DNA of 64,000 bases from Methanoplanus endosymbiosus. Lineage in GTDB: Archaea > Halobacteriota > Methanomicrobia > Methanomicrobiales > Methanomicrobiaceae. Positions 44,792 to 53,156 of this stretch are shown here, piece by piece. The position numbers and the translations under genes were made by a program. The notes beneath the pieces were generated by a model. That model worked only from the letters and a program-made list of their open reading frames with translations, was not told where the DNA came from and did not search any database. Numbering within the stretch: position 1 is the first letter of the stretch; each line of letters opens with the position of its first letter. The stretch is from NCBI RefSeq assembly GCF_024662215.1, contig NZ_CP096115.1, positions 1,798,001 to 1,862,000 of the forward strand, given 5' to 3'.

Positions 44792-46182
44792 TTCTTACAG
44801 GATTCAGGGGCAGCGGAAAGACAACTGTCGGCGGACTGCTCTCACTGAAGCTGAATCTCCCCTTCATTGATACTGACAATCTCATTGAGGAAGAGCGGGG
44901 CATGTCAGTATCAGATATATTCGAGGAGTTTGGTGAGGAGGATTTCCGGCTTACAGAATCTTCTGTGATCTCAGAACTTCCACCTGGTGACTGTGTTGTC
45001 TCAACAGGCGGTGGCGTTGTCCTTGACCACGATAATGTCAGGCATCTCAGGAAGAACTCCCTTGTATTTTTCCTCAATATTACCCCTGAAGAGTCTGTAC
45101 AGAGAATTACCGGGAGTGAAAGACCGCCGCTGACCTCCCTTCCGCTTGACCATGAGGTTGCTGTGATTATGAAGGATCGGATGCCGGCGTACCTCAGATC
45201 TTCGGATTTCTGCATTGACGGAGAACAGAGTCCTGAGAAGATCTCTGATGAGATAGCCGGGATTGTGGAGTCCGGAGATCTGACTATTCCGGGGAGGGAA
45301 TTACTGCAGAAATTCTTCAGAAATTCCATAATGCCTTCGGAGGATGAGAGGGGACTTGCCCTTGATGTTGTCGGTGAGAAGAGTCCTGTCAGTCTCTGTG
45401 CAATCTCCGGCAATCCCTGCATGCACTCTAAAAGTCCGGCAATATACAGGAAGATCTTTGAAAATTATGGAATTTCCGGATTTTATACATATATGGAGGC
45501 CGGGGATTTTAGTGAGATTATCAGAACTGCCGAAATTTCAGGGGTGAGAGGGCTTAGCATCACTATTCCTTTCAAGGAGGATGCTGTGGATTTCATGACC
45601 GAAATATCACCTGATGCTGCGGCAATAGGTGCTGTAAATACTGCTGTTAATTTCTGCGGTAAATTTTATGGCTTTAATACCGACTGGATTGGAATTGCAG
45701 AACCTTTAAAGAGGTCGTTTAAGGATGCCGGCGGGAGCATAGAAGGAAAGAGTGCGGTGGTTATTGGTGCAGGCGGCGCTGCCCGTGCGGCGGTCTATGC
45801 CCTTATTGTACTTGGTTTTGATGTGACTGTCCTGAACCGCAATGAGAAGAAAGCAGCTTTACTTGCGGAGTCTTTTGAATGCCGGTCAGGCGGGTTAAAT
45901 GAGATACATAACTGTGTCTTTGATGTCATCATCAATGCAACTCCTGTCGGGATGAACAGGGCCGGAGGTCTTATTGTACCTGAATCTACCTTCAGAGAGG
46001 GCATGAGGGTCTTTGATCTCGTGTACACTCCGCCTGATACGGAACTTCTGAAGATGGCTGAGAAGAAGGGTTGTATCTGTATCTCCGGCGCGGAAATGTT
46101 TGTGTATCAGGCAGTTGAGCAGTTTTTCCTCATGTTTGGTTTCAGACCGGAAGAAGAGGTTATCCGTGAGGCTATGCAATGA
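44779..46182 (+). CDS. aroKE: Shikimate kinase-shikimate dehydrogenase fusion, apparent AUU start
   Basis: A 467-residue bifunctional enzyme. Residues 1-165 are a bacterial-type P-loop shikimate kinase: GFRGSGKTT (8-16), DTD (31-33), STGGGVV (75-81), a lid with GSERPPLTS and RMPAYLRSSD. Residues from about 204 are shikimate dehydrogenase: AISGNPCMHSKSPAIYRKI, catalytic Lys in TIPFKED (about 266), GFNTDWIG and VVIGAGGAARA (328-335). The first in-frame ATG (44902) would delete the P-loop. Upstream, the frame is open only from 44761 and has no ATG, GTG or TTG. ATT 44779 stands 8 bases after AAGGAGG (44764-44770) and gives IARIVLTGFRGSGKTT, a normal kinase beginning. Archaea usually have an unrelated GHMP-type shikimate kinase. 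Confidence 0.88.
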   Translation: MARIVLTGFRGSGKTTVGGLLSLKLNLPFIDTDNLIEEERGMSVSDIFEEFGEEDFRLTESSVISELPPGDCVVSTGGGVVLDHDNVRHLRKNSLVFFLNITPEESVQRITGSERPPLTSLPLDHEVAVIMKDRMPAYLRSSDFCIDGEQSPEKISDEIAGIVESGDLTIPGRELLQKFFRNSIMPSEDERGLALDVVGEKSPVSLCAISGNPCMHSKSPAIYRKIFENYGISGFYTYMEAGDFSEIIRTAEISGVRGLSITIPFKEDAVDFMTEISPDAAAIGAVNTAVNFCGKFYGFNTDWIGIAEPLKRSFKDAGGSIEGKSAVVIGAGGAARAAVYALIVLGFDVTVLNRNEKKAALLAESFECRSGGLNEIHNCVFDVIINATPVGMNRAGGLIVPESTFREGMRVFDLVYTPPDTELLKMAEKKGCICISGAEMFVYQAVEQFFLMFGFRPEEEVIREAMQ

Positions 46183-47201
46183 ATACCTTTGGCAGATTTT
46201 TCAGGTTTACAACATTTGGTGAGAGCCACGGTAAGGCGCTTGGTGTTGTTGTTGACGGCTGTCCTGCCGGTATTGAATTTTCAGAGAAGGATATGATGCC
46301 GCTCCTTGAGAGAAGAAGGCCTGGCCTCTCGCCGCTGTCAACTCCGAGGTCTGAATCCGATACCCCTGAAATACTCTCAGGTGTTTTTGAAGGTGTGACA
46401 ACCGGAATGCCGGTTGCCATGATTGTCAGGAACAGAGATGCGAGAAGCGGAGACTATGAATCTGCAAAAGAGCTGTTCAGGCCCGGACATGCGGATTACA
46501 CCTATCATGCCAAATACGGAATCCGGGACTACCGCGGCGGCGGGCGCAGTTCGGGCAGGGAGACGGTTTCAAGGGTTATGGCAGGTGCCCTCGCGATGAA
46601 GATGCTTTCCGGAAGAGGGATGTCGTTTGAAAGCCGGATTGTATCAGTTCATGGCATATCTGATCCTGAACTCTTTGAGGAGGAGATTCTCTCTGCAAAA
46701 TCGGCGGGAAATTCAGTCGGTGGCGTTGTTGAGGTTACTGTAAAGGGATGTCCTGCCGGAGTTGGCGATCCGGTATTTGGAAGGCTTGATGCCGCTCTTT
46801 CGGGTGCGATGATCTCGATTGGTGCTGTGAAGGGTGTTGAGATTGGGGACGGTTTCTCTTCAGCAGACGTGTACGGGACTGAGAATAATGATCTTATGGC
46901 TGCTGATGGTGCCGGAAATCCGGTATTTCTCTCTAATCATGCCGGAGGAATTCTCGGTGGCATCTCAACCGGAGAGGATATTGTCATCAGAATTGCTGTA
47001 AAGCCCACACCCTCTGTATCGTCTGAGCAGAGGACTGTTGATATTTACGGGAGTAACAGGTTAATCTCAACCGGAGGAAGGCATGACCCCTGCATAGTGC
47101 CGAGGATTACTGTTGTTGCGGAAGCAATGGCGGCGGTTGTAATTGCCGATTCGTATCTGTCAATGAGGGCATATGGCTCATTTGAAGGATCGGAAAAATA
47201 A
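46179..47201 (+). CDS. aroC: Chorismate synthase
   Basis: A 340-residue flavin-dependent enzyme that makes chorismate from EPSP. FTTFGESHGKALGVVVDGCP at the N-terminus, RRRPGLSPLSTPRSESD, the flavin-site region DYRGGGRSSGRETVSRVMAG and RHDPCIVPRITVVAEAM near the C-terminus are all family signatures. It overlaps aroKE by 4 bases and is the last operon gene; the following gene is on the other strand. A T-rich run (CCCTTTTTTTG, about 47213) may end transcription. Confidence 0.95.
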   Translation: MNTFGRFFRFTTFGESHGKALGVVVDGCPAGIEFSEKDMMPLLERRRPGLSPLSTPRSESDTPEILSGVFEGVTTGMPVAMIVRNRDARSGDYESAKELFRPGHADYTYHAKYGIRDYRGGGRSSGRETVSRVMAGALAMKMLSGRGMSFESRIVSVHGISDPELFEEEILSAKSAGNSVGGVVEVTVKGCPAGVGDPVFGRLDAALSGAMISIGAVKGVEIGDGFSSADVYGTENNDLMAADGAGNPVFLSNHAGGILGGISTGEDIVIRIAVKPTPSVSSEQRTVDIYGSNRLISTGGRHDPCIVPRITVVAEAMAAVVIADSYLSMRAYGSFEGSEK

Positions 47202-47252
47202 CCGTAAAATAACCCTTTTTTTGAAATATTACTCTGAATAAAGATTTTGTTT

Positions 47253-47741
47253 TCAAATCTCAACAGAGTTTCTGCATATTGTAATATCCTTTTCAGTGTC
47301 AATCAGAATAAATATCCACTTTCCCTGTGCGAGACCTGAAACATTGCCGGATTCAGGGTTTTTTGCAGAGAGTGTAAAATTTTCTTTGATTTTATGATAG
47401 AAGAGATAGGCGGTATCTCCGGTTCTGAAGTCTGTAAGGCAGTTTCCTTTTGCTACTGTATGCATCTGGCCGTTGGGGTCAGTAACTTTAATCTCAGCCT
47501 CATCACCTGTGCGGACAAGAATATCATCACCTGCAACATTGAATACCTTAAAGTAATACTGAGAATCCTCGGTTTTAACCGGTTCAATCTTAAAGTAAGC
47601 CTGTTTAGGGCTTTCTTCCCAGACCGGAATACTGAATACATATATCCCTGCAACTGCTATGAAGGCAACTGCAAGCCCCACCATCAGAAGCGTGCCTAAT
47701 ACTGGTGCTTCCGCCCTTTCATGATCAAATTTTTTCATCAT
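47253..47741 (-). CDS. Archaeal type IV pilin-like protein
   Basis: A 162-residue protein with a prepilin-type start: a short basic leader (MMKKFDHERAEAP) and a hydrophobic helix (VLGTLLMVGLAVAFIAVAGI), as in archaeal class III pilins (DUF1628-type). Cleavage by the prepilin peptidase would fall just before the hydrophobic stretch. The C-terminal part is beta-rich (ILVRTGDEAEIKVTDPNGQM) and ends with a Cys-containing tail. Other pilus genes are absent, so it is an orphan pilin or pseudopilin. Convergent with aroC. Confidence 0.85.
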   Translation of the reverse strand: MMKKFDHERAEAPVLGTLLMVGLAVAFIAVAGIYVFSIPVWEESPKQAYFKIEPVKTEDSQYYFKVFNVAGDDILVRTGDEAEIKVTDPNGQMHTVAKGNCLTDFRTGDTAYLFYHKIKENFTLSAKNPESGNVSGLAQGKWIFILIDTEKDITICRNSVEI

Positions 47742-47946
47742 CTCTCCCTCCCATTTTCCATTTTTATTCTGAAATTATTTAAATTTAAAATATTATTCTG
47801 GCCTGAAATTTTTATCCGGGTATATAATTATACAGGACGATGCTAAGATTTATAATTTTGGCGCATTTTTTGGAGATCCGCAGTTGTGCTGTTCACTATC
47901 TGAGATGTAATTCATGATGCCGTGAACATTAATGGAGGATATTTAC

Positions 47947-49248
47947 TCATATCTTCCTGAAGATGATATGCTCAAGTATCAGAACACTCACAACTCCGGC
48001 AACAAATCCGTTGGCGACAACCGGGCGTATAAGTAAAGGCAGTGCATCTGCGGCATCGGGCGGCAGGAATGATATCAGGTTTCCTAAAATGATCGGAAAA
48101 CCTATGATAATTCCGTTATCAAAGTCAAACGGCTTACCTCTCAGGTCCCTGAAGAATACATACAGGGCGGCAGAAAACTGCGATGACATGACAAAGAGAA
48201 GCAGGCACCCTATGATTAGTGTTGGAATGGCGGCCATCAGGGGCACTGCTCCGGGAATAACTGCAAGTAATACCAGAATTGCACCTGCCGGAATCAGGGT
48301 ATACCGTGACGCATTCTTAGTATCAAGTATCATGCCGGCGCTTGTGGAGTAATTGACACCGCCGACAGCACCGAAAAATCCGGAGACTGCGTTAATAATT
48401 CCGGTAAAGAACACCCCCCGTCTGTACCTCTCTCTCATACCTTCGGCTTCTGTTATATCACCTATTCCCTGAATAGAACCAATATCATTCACAATAAGAG
48501 CAAGATAGCAGATTAAAAATGAGATTATCACTCCAGGCTCAAAATCCGGATGAATCATTAACGAGTTTATTTCAGGTGTATAGGCTGTGGCAGAAAGTCC
48601 GGATTCCAGAAATGATGTGAATTCCAGAGGAAATATGATGAAATATACCGCCGTTCCGATGATTATAATCCAGAGCAGAATTGTTGCCTTCCATACTCCC
48701 TTAAGAATCCGGTTGGCATAGATTATCAGCATCATTGCAAAAAAAGCAAAAATCAGTTTTAAAAAGACTGTCCCGTCGCTGCAGTTTCCGATAATCAGAT
48801 CAAGTATTGTTGGTATGAGTGTGAAGGCTATCAGCATAAGAACAACTGTAATCACCCGTGTGGTAAACATCCGCCCGATATACTGCAAAAGCCCTGCGGC
48901 AGCAATAAGGGAGCCGATAACCGCACTAATTACAATGGCAGTATAAACTGAATCCGGAGAATAACCGGCAGATGAAATAGTCCCTACAAGAAGCACTGCT
49001 GCCGGACCAAACACCACTGGTAGTCTGTGTCCTGCGATAACCTGTATGACAAGAGCGATCCCGGTTATGAACATAAGCTTTTGCAGGTAAAAAATCGCTT
49101 CACCCGGATTATCAGTGTGCATCCCGGAGATTATCATTCCTATAATCAGCACAAATGATAGCGAAATAGCCGCCCACATAATCCCGGTGGCGACATTCTC
49201 CCCAAAGGGTGGCTTTTCATCTACATCATATCTGAATTTCATCTGCAA
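47947..49248 (-). CDS. NCS2-type nucleobase (xanthine/uracil) permease
   Basis: A 433-residue membrane protein with about 12-14 hydrophobic segments. It opens with KPPFGENVATGIMWAAISLS and has HRLPVVFGPAAVLLVGTISS, a re-entrant-type segment, and GAVGGVNYSTSAGMILDTKN, corresponding to the substrate/ion site of nucleobase:cation symporter-2 proteins. The usual NCS2 Q-H motif is weak, so the nucleobase cannot be predicted. A related sulfate permease-like fold is the alternative. No purine or pyrimidine salvage gene is adjacent. Confidence 0.75.
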   Translation of the reverse strand: MQMKFRYDVDEKPPFGENVATGIMWAAISLSFVLIIGMIISGMHTDNPGEAIFYLQKLMFITGIALVIQVIAGHRLPVVFGPAAVLLVGTISSAGYSPDSVYTAIVISAVIGSLIAAAGLLQYIGRMFTTRVITVVLMLIAFTLIPTILDLIIGNCSDGTVFLKLIFAFFAMMLIIYANRILKGVWKATILLWIIIIGTAVYFIIFPLEFTSFLESGLSATAYTPEINSLMIHPDFEPGVIISFLICYLALIVNDIGSIQGIGDITEAEGMRERYRRGVFFTGIINAVSGFFGAVGGVNYSTSAGMILDTKNASRYTLIPAGAILVLLAVIPGAVPLMAAIPTLIIGCLLLFVMSSQFSAALYVFFRDLRGKPFDFDNGIIIGFPIILGNLISFLPPDAADALPLLIRPVVANGFVAGVVSVLILEHIIFRKI

Positions 49249-49381
49249 ATTCAGTTTATACCCCTAAATTAATACCTCTTGTCATAATCCTGCGGTCAGT
49301 AGACCGGACGCTGCTGAAACTGCCTGAAATGTCTGTGTTAAAAAAAGAAATATTCTGGGATAAAATCCCTTTCTGGTAATA

Positions 49382-49987
49382 TTACTGCTGTTCCTCACTC
49401 ATTGAGGATGAGATCTCCTCTGGTGTCTTTCCCCTGAACATAAGGCCGGTAATTATCATTACAATTCCCCATGCAACAGCAAAGACCCCAAGAATCCAGA
49501 CCATTGTTTCAGTGCCGATTCCGGGGAACATCATTATGTAAAATCCTACAAAGAGTGACAGTAATCCCGCAATGACAAGAAGAATCTTATAGCCGACTCC
49601 TCCGTTTCCGGTAAAGGCCATCCAGAAATCTGTAAATCCGGTCATAAGTGCCCAGAATGCTATCAGATATGTTACCAGAAGCCATGCGGAAAGAATATTT
49701 GATATTGCGAAAAATCCGAGGATTATTGCAAGAATTCCGAGAATGATTAGAGCCGCGGATGCACCTGCACCTTCATGTGACTGTGCCCCCTGAATAATCG
49801 TAATAATTCCATAGACTATTACAAGTGCCCCGATGAAGTACCCAAAGAAGAGAATTACAAACGGGGTCCATATCAGCGCTGCTGTGCCCATTATAAGTGC
49901 AAAGAGACCCATCAGGACAAAAGTCCACCAACCGGGTGTGAAATTCATTGCACCGGCAAAAGTTTTAATTTCAGTCATTTTAATCAA
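49382..49987 (-). CDS. HdeD-like (DUF308) membrane protein
   Basis: A 201-residue protein with six hydrophobic helices arranged as three repeated pairs, typical of the HdeD/DUF308 family (WWTFVLMGLFALIMGTAALI; GFFAISNILSAWLLVTYLIA; GYKILLVIAGLLSLFVGFYI). Bacterial HdeD relates to acid stress, but family function is generally unclear. The C-terminus is Ser/Glu-rich (TPEEISSSMSEEQQ). ATG 49987 or the internal ATG at 49978 could serve as start. Neighbours are unrelated membrane genes. Confidence 0.85.
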   Translation of the reverse strand: MIKMTEIKTFAGAMNFTPGWWTFVLMGLFALIMGTAALIWTPFVILFFGYFIGALVIVYGIITIIQGAQSHEGAGASAALIILGILAIILGFFAISNILSAWLLVTYLIAFWALMTGFTDFWMAFTGNGGVGYKILLVIAGLLSLFVGFYIMMFPGIGTETMVWILGVFAVAWGIVMIITGLMFRGKTPEEISSSMSEEQQ

Positions 49988-50135
49988 CCTTATGCTCTAT
50001 TCTAAAGCATTAAGTAATATAATTGTTCGCATCCGGAAATTTATTCCGGATTAAACAGACAATATCGGGGTGATTTTTCCTTTAAACAGACAAATCAGAG
50101 ATAATTATTATAATGGTGAGGAATAATGAGATAAT

Positions 50136-50489
50136 ATGGCGTTCTGGATTCCGGCATTTGCCGGGTTTCTCGTTATGATACTGCTTTCACTGCTCTTTGG
50201 GCATGCACATCCTATGGCATCATTTGCCGCACCTGTAATAGGCGGCTTCATAGCCGGAATACTGGTCGGTGAGGGGACGATGGAGGGAGCTAAGGCAGGA
50301 TTCACCTCCGGAATATTTGGTGCAATTATCGCGTCCATTCTGATTCTTGTCGGAGGGTTTGCATTTTTCGGCATAGGCGGACTTGCGGTTGGCATTATTG
50401 TTGACATAATTATTATTCTGGTGTTTTCGCTTTCATTAGGTATTCTGGGGATTATTGGCGGTGCTATTGGCGGGCTTTTTTCCCGTTGA
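50136..50489 (+). CDS. Small Gly-rich membrane protein (DUF5518-like)
   Basis: A 117-residue protein with four hydrophobic helices and many Gly residues (FAAPVIGGFIAGILVGEGTM; GAKAGFTSGIFGAIIASILI; GGLAVGIIVDIIIILVFSLS). The GGF-AG-LVG then EGAKAG layout recalls the archaeal DUF5518 family. No catalytic residue is visible. It is divergent from the HdeD-like gene, with a 148-bp gap. Function unknown. Confidence 0.75.
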   Translation: MAFWIPAFAGFLVMILLSLLFGHAHPMASFAAPVIGGFIAGILVGEGTMEGAKAGFTSGIFGAIIASILILVGGFAFFGIGGLAVGIIVDIIIILVFSLSLGILGIIGGAIGGLFSR

Positions 50490-50642
50490 TCTGATTGTGT
50501 AAATGAGGTGTACAGATACTTCAAATCTGATTTTTTTGCCTGAATCAGAGTATTCTGTAATTATTCATATTGTATTCATTCTCCGTTTATTTGTGGCATA
50601 TACGCAGAGATATATCTCTTTTCAGGTGTAACATAATATTTA

Positions 50643-51104
50643 ATGGAGATCGGAATTTACAGGGATTCTGATTTTTCAGGCATTATTAATCTTGACAGCC
50701 AGACAAATGATGAAAAATATACACCTCAGGTATATTTCCGCCATGCAGCGTCAATACATGCAGACACTTATCTTGTTGCACGGGATAAAGACGGAACTGT
50801 TGCCGGATACTGTATCGGGGGCATTATACCTAAAAAACCGGATGAGGGCTGGATTTTGAGGATTTATGTCGACTGCCAAAGGAGGCACGGCGGAATAGGA
50901 AGGAAACTTCTTGAAGAGACCATCGGGGTGCTTGAAAAGTCAGGAGTTAATAAGATCTATCTTACAGTGTCTCCGGTTAACGGGCCGGCTCTGTCATTAT
51001 ACCGGAAATACGGTTTTTCTCCCGAAGAGAGAATTAAGGATTATTTCGGAGAAGGTGAGGATCGGTTTTTAATGGTCAGGAATAAAAGTCCTGCTGAGGT
51101 TTAG
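50643..51104 (+). CDS. GNAT-family N-acetyltransferase (RimI-like)
   Basis: A 153-residue GNAT enzyme. The acetyl-CoA loop is QRRHGGIGRKLLEE (about 78-91), preceded by the strand WILRIYVD and followed by IYLTVSPVNGPALSLYRKYG, which holds the usual Asn/Tyr region. The ending (YGFSPEERIKDYFGEGEDRF) resembles RimI/Ard1-type N-terminal protein acetyltransferases. The substrate is not certain. A TATA-like sequence lies in the AT-rich 150 bp upstream; the ATG at 50643 has no Shine-Dalgarno, so the transcript may be leaderless. Confidence 0.87.
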   Translation: MEIGIYRDSDFSGIINLDSQTNDEKYTPQVYFRHAASIHADTYLVARDKDGTVAGYCIGGIIPKKPDEGWILRIYVDCQRRHGGIGRKLLEETIGVLEKSGVNKIYLTVSPVNGPALSLYRKYGFSPEERIKDYFGEGEDRFLMVRNKSPAEV

Positions 51105-51157
51105 CGGATAATGTCCTGATGTCCGTGGCAGAGATCCGGTCTGAACCTCCGGTAATC

Positions 51158-52810
51158 TCACATGGCCTCAATTTTTCTGAATCTGAATATTATTCTCCAG
51201 TCCTGCTGTTCACGGAGTGTTATCTCGTTAATCTCCTGCAACAGATCACATAATTCTGACATTGTATCGGCGTGTTGGATCTCGTTTTTAACTGAGGAGA
51301 GGTGCCTTACAGTATGTGAATACCTCTCTGAATTTCTGAGATATTCTCTCTGCATTCTTATTGCACCTATTGCAGAACCTACGGCCGGCAGGGAGATCGT
51401 CAGAAATGCAAGTGCCATAGGGATTCTGGCATCGTAATATGACTCCCAGTGTCCGATTCCCGTAGCGTGCATTACCGCGAGAATCAGGGTCAGGATAAAG
51501 AGAATTTCCCCTGTTTTTGCGAGCAGTCTGTATTTTTTTGCTGAATCCAATCCGAATTTTTCGTAATAGCCAAGTCTGTTATTCACCCAGGCTGAGAGGA
51601 AGAACTTTCGGAGCGGTTCAAAAGGGACATCTATTCTGCAATATTTCAGTGGTACAGTCTCAATAATCTCCTCAAATGCCATAACCATCCAGTCATTCGG
51701 CCGGTGGGCAAGGCTCATATGTGGTGGTGTATCCGGTTTTTCACATGTTGTACAGATTACGCAGAGGAAGAATGCCGCACGTATTCTCTCTGCAAGGAAG
51801 TTGTAGTCTATCCACTTCCTGTGGTAGTCACCATATCTTGATCCCATCATCAGGGTAATAATCAGTGCGATCTCTGCGACTTCAATCCATACAAGATATG
51901 GCTTATCGGGGAAAAAAACAGTCTGCATGGCGATTGTCGCAACTGCAAGAGCAGCAAGGATGGATACTAAAATCCCTGTGATTCTGTAATACCTCTTGTA
52001 CATTTTCATAAGAACCTTAGTTCTGGTAAAATGGGGCAGAAGGGTCATATACAAAGGTTCAAGGTTCTTCTCATGAAGTCCTGCTTTTTCAGCCTCTTTC
52101 ATTAAGGCTTCCCTGTACCTGTTCTGGTTTTTCATAAAAGTGCGGGCACTGAACTTCTCAGTATTGAAGGTATTGAGATCACGGTAAGACTCAAAGATCC
52201 GGTCATCATGTGGCAGGTCATAAGTATGGCCGTTTTGTGGGTCTATTGAGACGATTGTTCTTCCATACCTCCTTGCAAGTGAGAACATGCTGCCCTTTCT
52301 GTATTCCTCTGAATCAGGTTCATACTCACCTACCACAATAACAAGATTTGAGTCATTTATGAGGGCATCATATACGGGATCAAATCCGGGTCTGGAATCT
52401 TCAAGTTCAAATGAAACCGTTTTGCAGGAGGGGCTTCTTTCAAAATGAGACTTTCCCTCTCCCTTTACTTTGGGATGTCTTACAAGTACGATCTCCGGTT
52501 CGGAGCACCTGTTCCAGACGGCATCTGCAAGTACCATCTGAAGTATTTTATGTTCTTCCCCCGGACAGAACGGTATTAAAAAGCGGTACCTGTGTGGTGT
52601 ATTGGAGAGTAGTTTCTCAGTTTTGGTAAGGACCCTTTTAAATCCCTCAACTACAAGTGCCAGGTCATAGTCCTTCCTGCTTGCAATCAGGCCTATTCCT
52701 ACTGTTGTTCTTAGAGGTCCGGGAGTGACAAGCGGAGTGTCATTGTCCTGTTCCTGCATATGCATAGCCTTTGCATCTTCGAGAGGGTGTTTTTCTTTAC
52801 GGATTTTCAT
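51158..52810 (-). CDS. Large membrane protein with SLOG-like sensor and SLATT-like domains
   Basis: A 550-residue protein. Residues 35-195 look like a Rossmann-type nucleotide-sensing domain of the SLOG/TIR-like kind: TTVGIGLIASRKDYD, FLIPFCPGEEHKIL, INDSNLVIVVGEY and GSMFSLARRYGRTIVSID. Two membrane hairpins follow (about 275-325 and 432-485). After the first is SRYGDYHRKWIDYNFLAERI; after the second a long helix ending EITLREQQDWRI, which resembles the SLATT signature near the C-terminus. Such sensor-plus-SLATT proteins are predicted effectors of nucleotide-signalled defence. No nucleotidyltransferase gene is adjacent, so the role is inference. The 5' leader carries two tnpB-type hairpins, one beginning at the start codon. 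Confidence 0.68.
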   Translation of the reverse strand: MKIRKEKHPLEDAKAMHMQEQDNDTPLVTPGPLRTTVGIGLIASRKDYDLALVVEGFKRVLTKTEKLLSNTPHRYRFLIPFCPGEEHKILQMVLADAVWNRCSEPEIVLVRHPKVKGEGKSHFERSPSCKTVSFELEDSRPGFDPVYDALINDSNLVIVVGEYEPDSEEYRKGSMFSLARRYGRTIVSIDPQNGHTYDLPHDDRIFESYRDLNTFNTEKFSARTFMKNQNRYREALMKEAEKAGLHEKNLEPLYMTLLPHFTRTKVLMKMYKRYYRITGILVSILAALAVATIAMQTVFFPDKPYLVWIEVAEIALIITLMMGSRYGDYHRKWIDYNFLAERIRAAFFLCVICTTCEKPDTPPHMSLAHRPNDWMVMAFEEIIETVPLKYCRIDVPFEPLRKFFLSAWVNNRLGYYEKFGLDSAKKYRLLAKTGEILFILTLILAVMHATGIGHWESYYDARIPMALAFLTISLPAVGSAIGAIRMQREYLRNSERYSHTVRHLSSVKNEIQHADTMSELCDLLQEINEITLREQQDWRIIFRFRKIEAM

Positions 52811-52858
52811 AAGAACGTAGCAGGAAACCCCTGTGTCTTTAGCTCAGGGGTAGTTGAC
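52807..52858 (+). repeat. Solo tnpB-type end hairpin, copy 1
   Basis: A 52-bp unit (TCATAAGAACGTAGCAGGAA, then a hairpin, then GGTAGTTGAC) with stem ACCCCTGTG/CTCAGGGGT, one mismatch and the loop TCTTTAG. The layout matches the right end of the tnpB element at 22282-22320. It begins over the start codon (52808-52810) of the minus-strand membrane gene and so makes up its immediate 5' leader. Confidence 0.82.
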
Positions 52859-52894
52859 CTCTTGATGTGTACTTCAGTTTTAAGCAGGTCTCCG

Positions 52895-52947
52895 TTCATA
52901 AGAACGTAGCAGGAAACCCCTGAGTCTTTAGCTCAGGGGTAGTTGAC
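52895..52947 (+). repeat. Solo tnpB-type end hairpin, copy 2
   Basis: A nearly identical second copy 88 bp downstream of the first, with a perfect 9-bp stem ACCCCTGAG/CTCAGGGGT and loop TCTTTAG, preceded by AGAACGTAGCAGGAA and followed by GTAGTTGAC. Together the copies occupy much of the 346-bp gap 52811-53156; no tnpB or tnpA gene is present. The rest of the gap is AT-rich promoter-like sequence for the plus-strand gene at 53157. Confidence 0.84.
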
Positions 52948-53156
52948 TTCCTGCTTTATTCCGAATTTCTTTATGTGTCCCGTATTTTCCTGATATTCTG
53001 TAGATATGTTTCAGCTTTAATTAAACGTATCTTCCTTTTAGTTTCAGGATAGATCAGTTCACAGTGCAGAATCCGATATTGCATAATAACCGGTATATCT
53101 TATCTGTCCTGATGATCACTCTTTTTTCCCGCCGGATATAATAATTAACTGACTAT

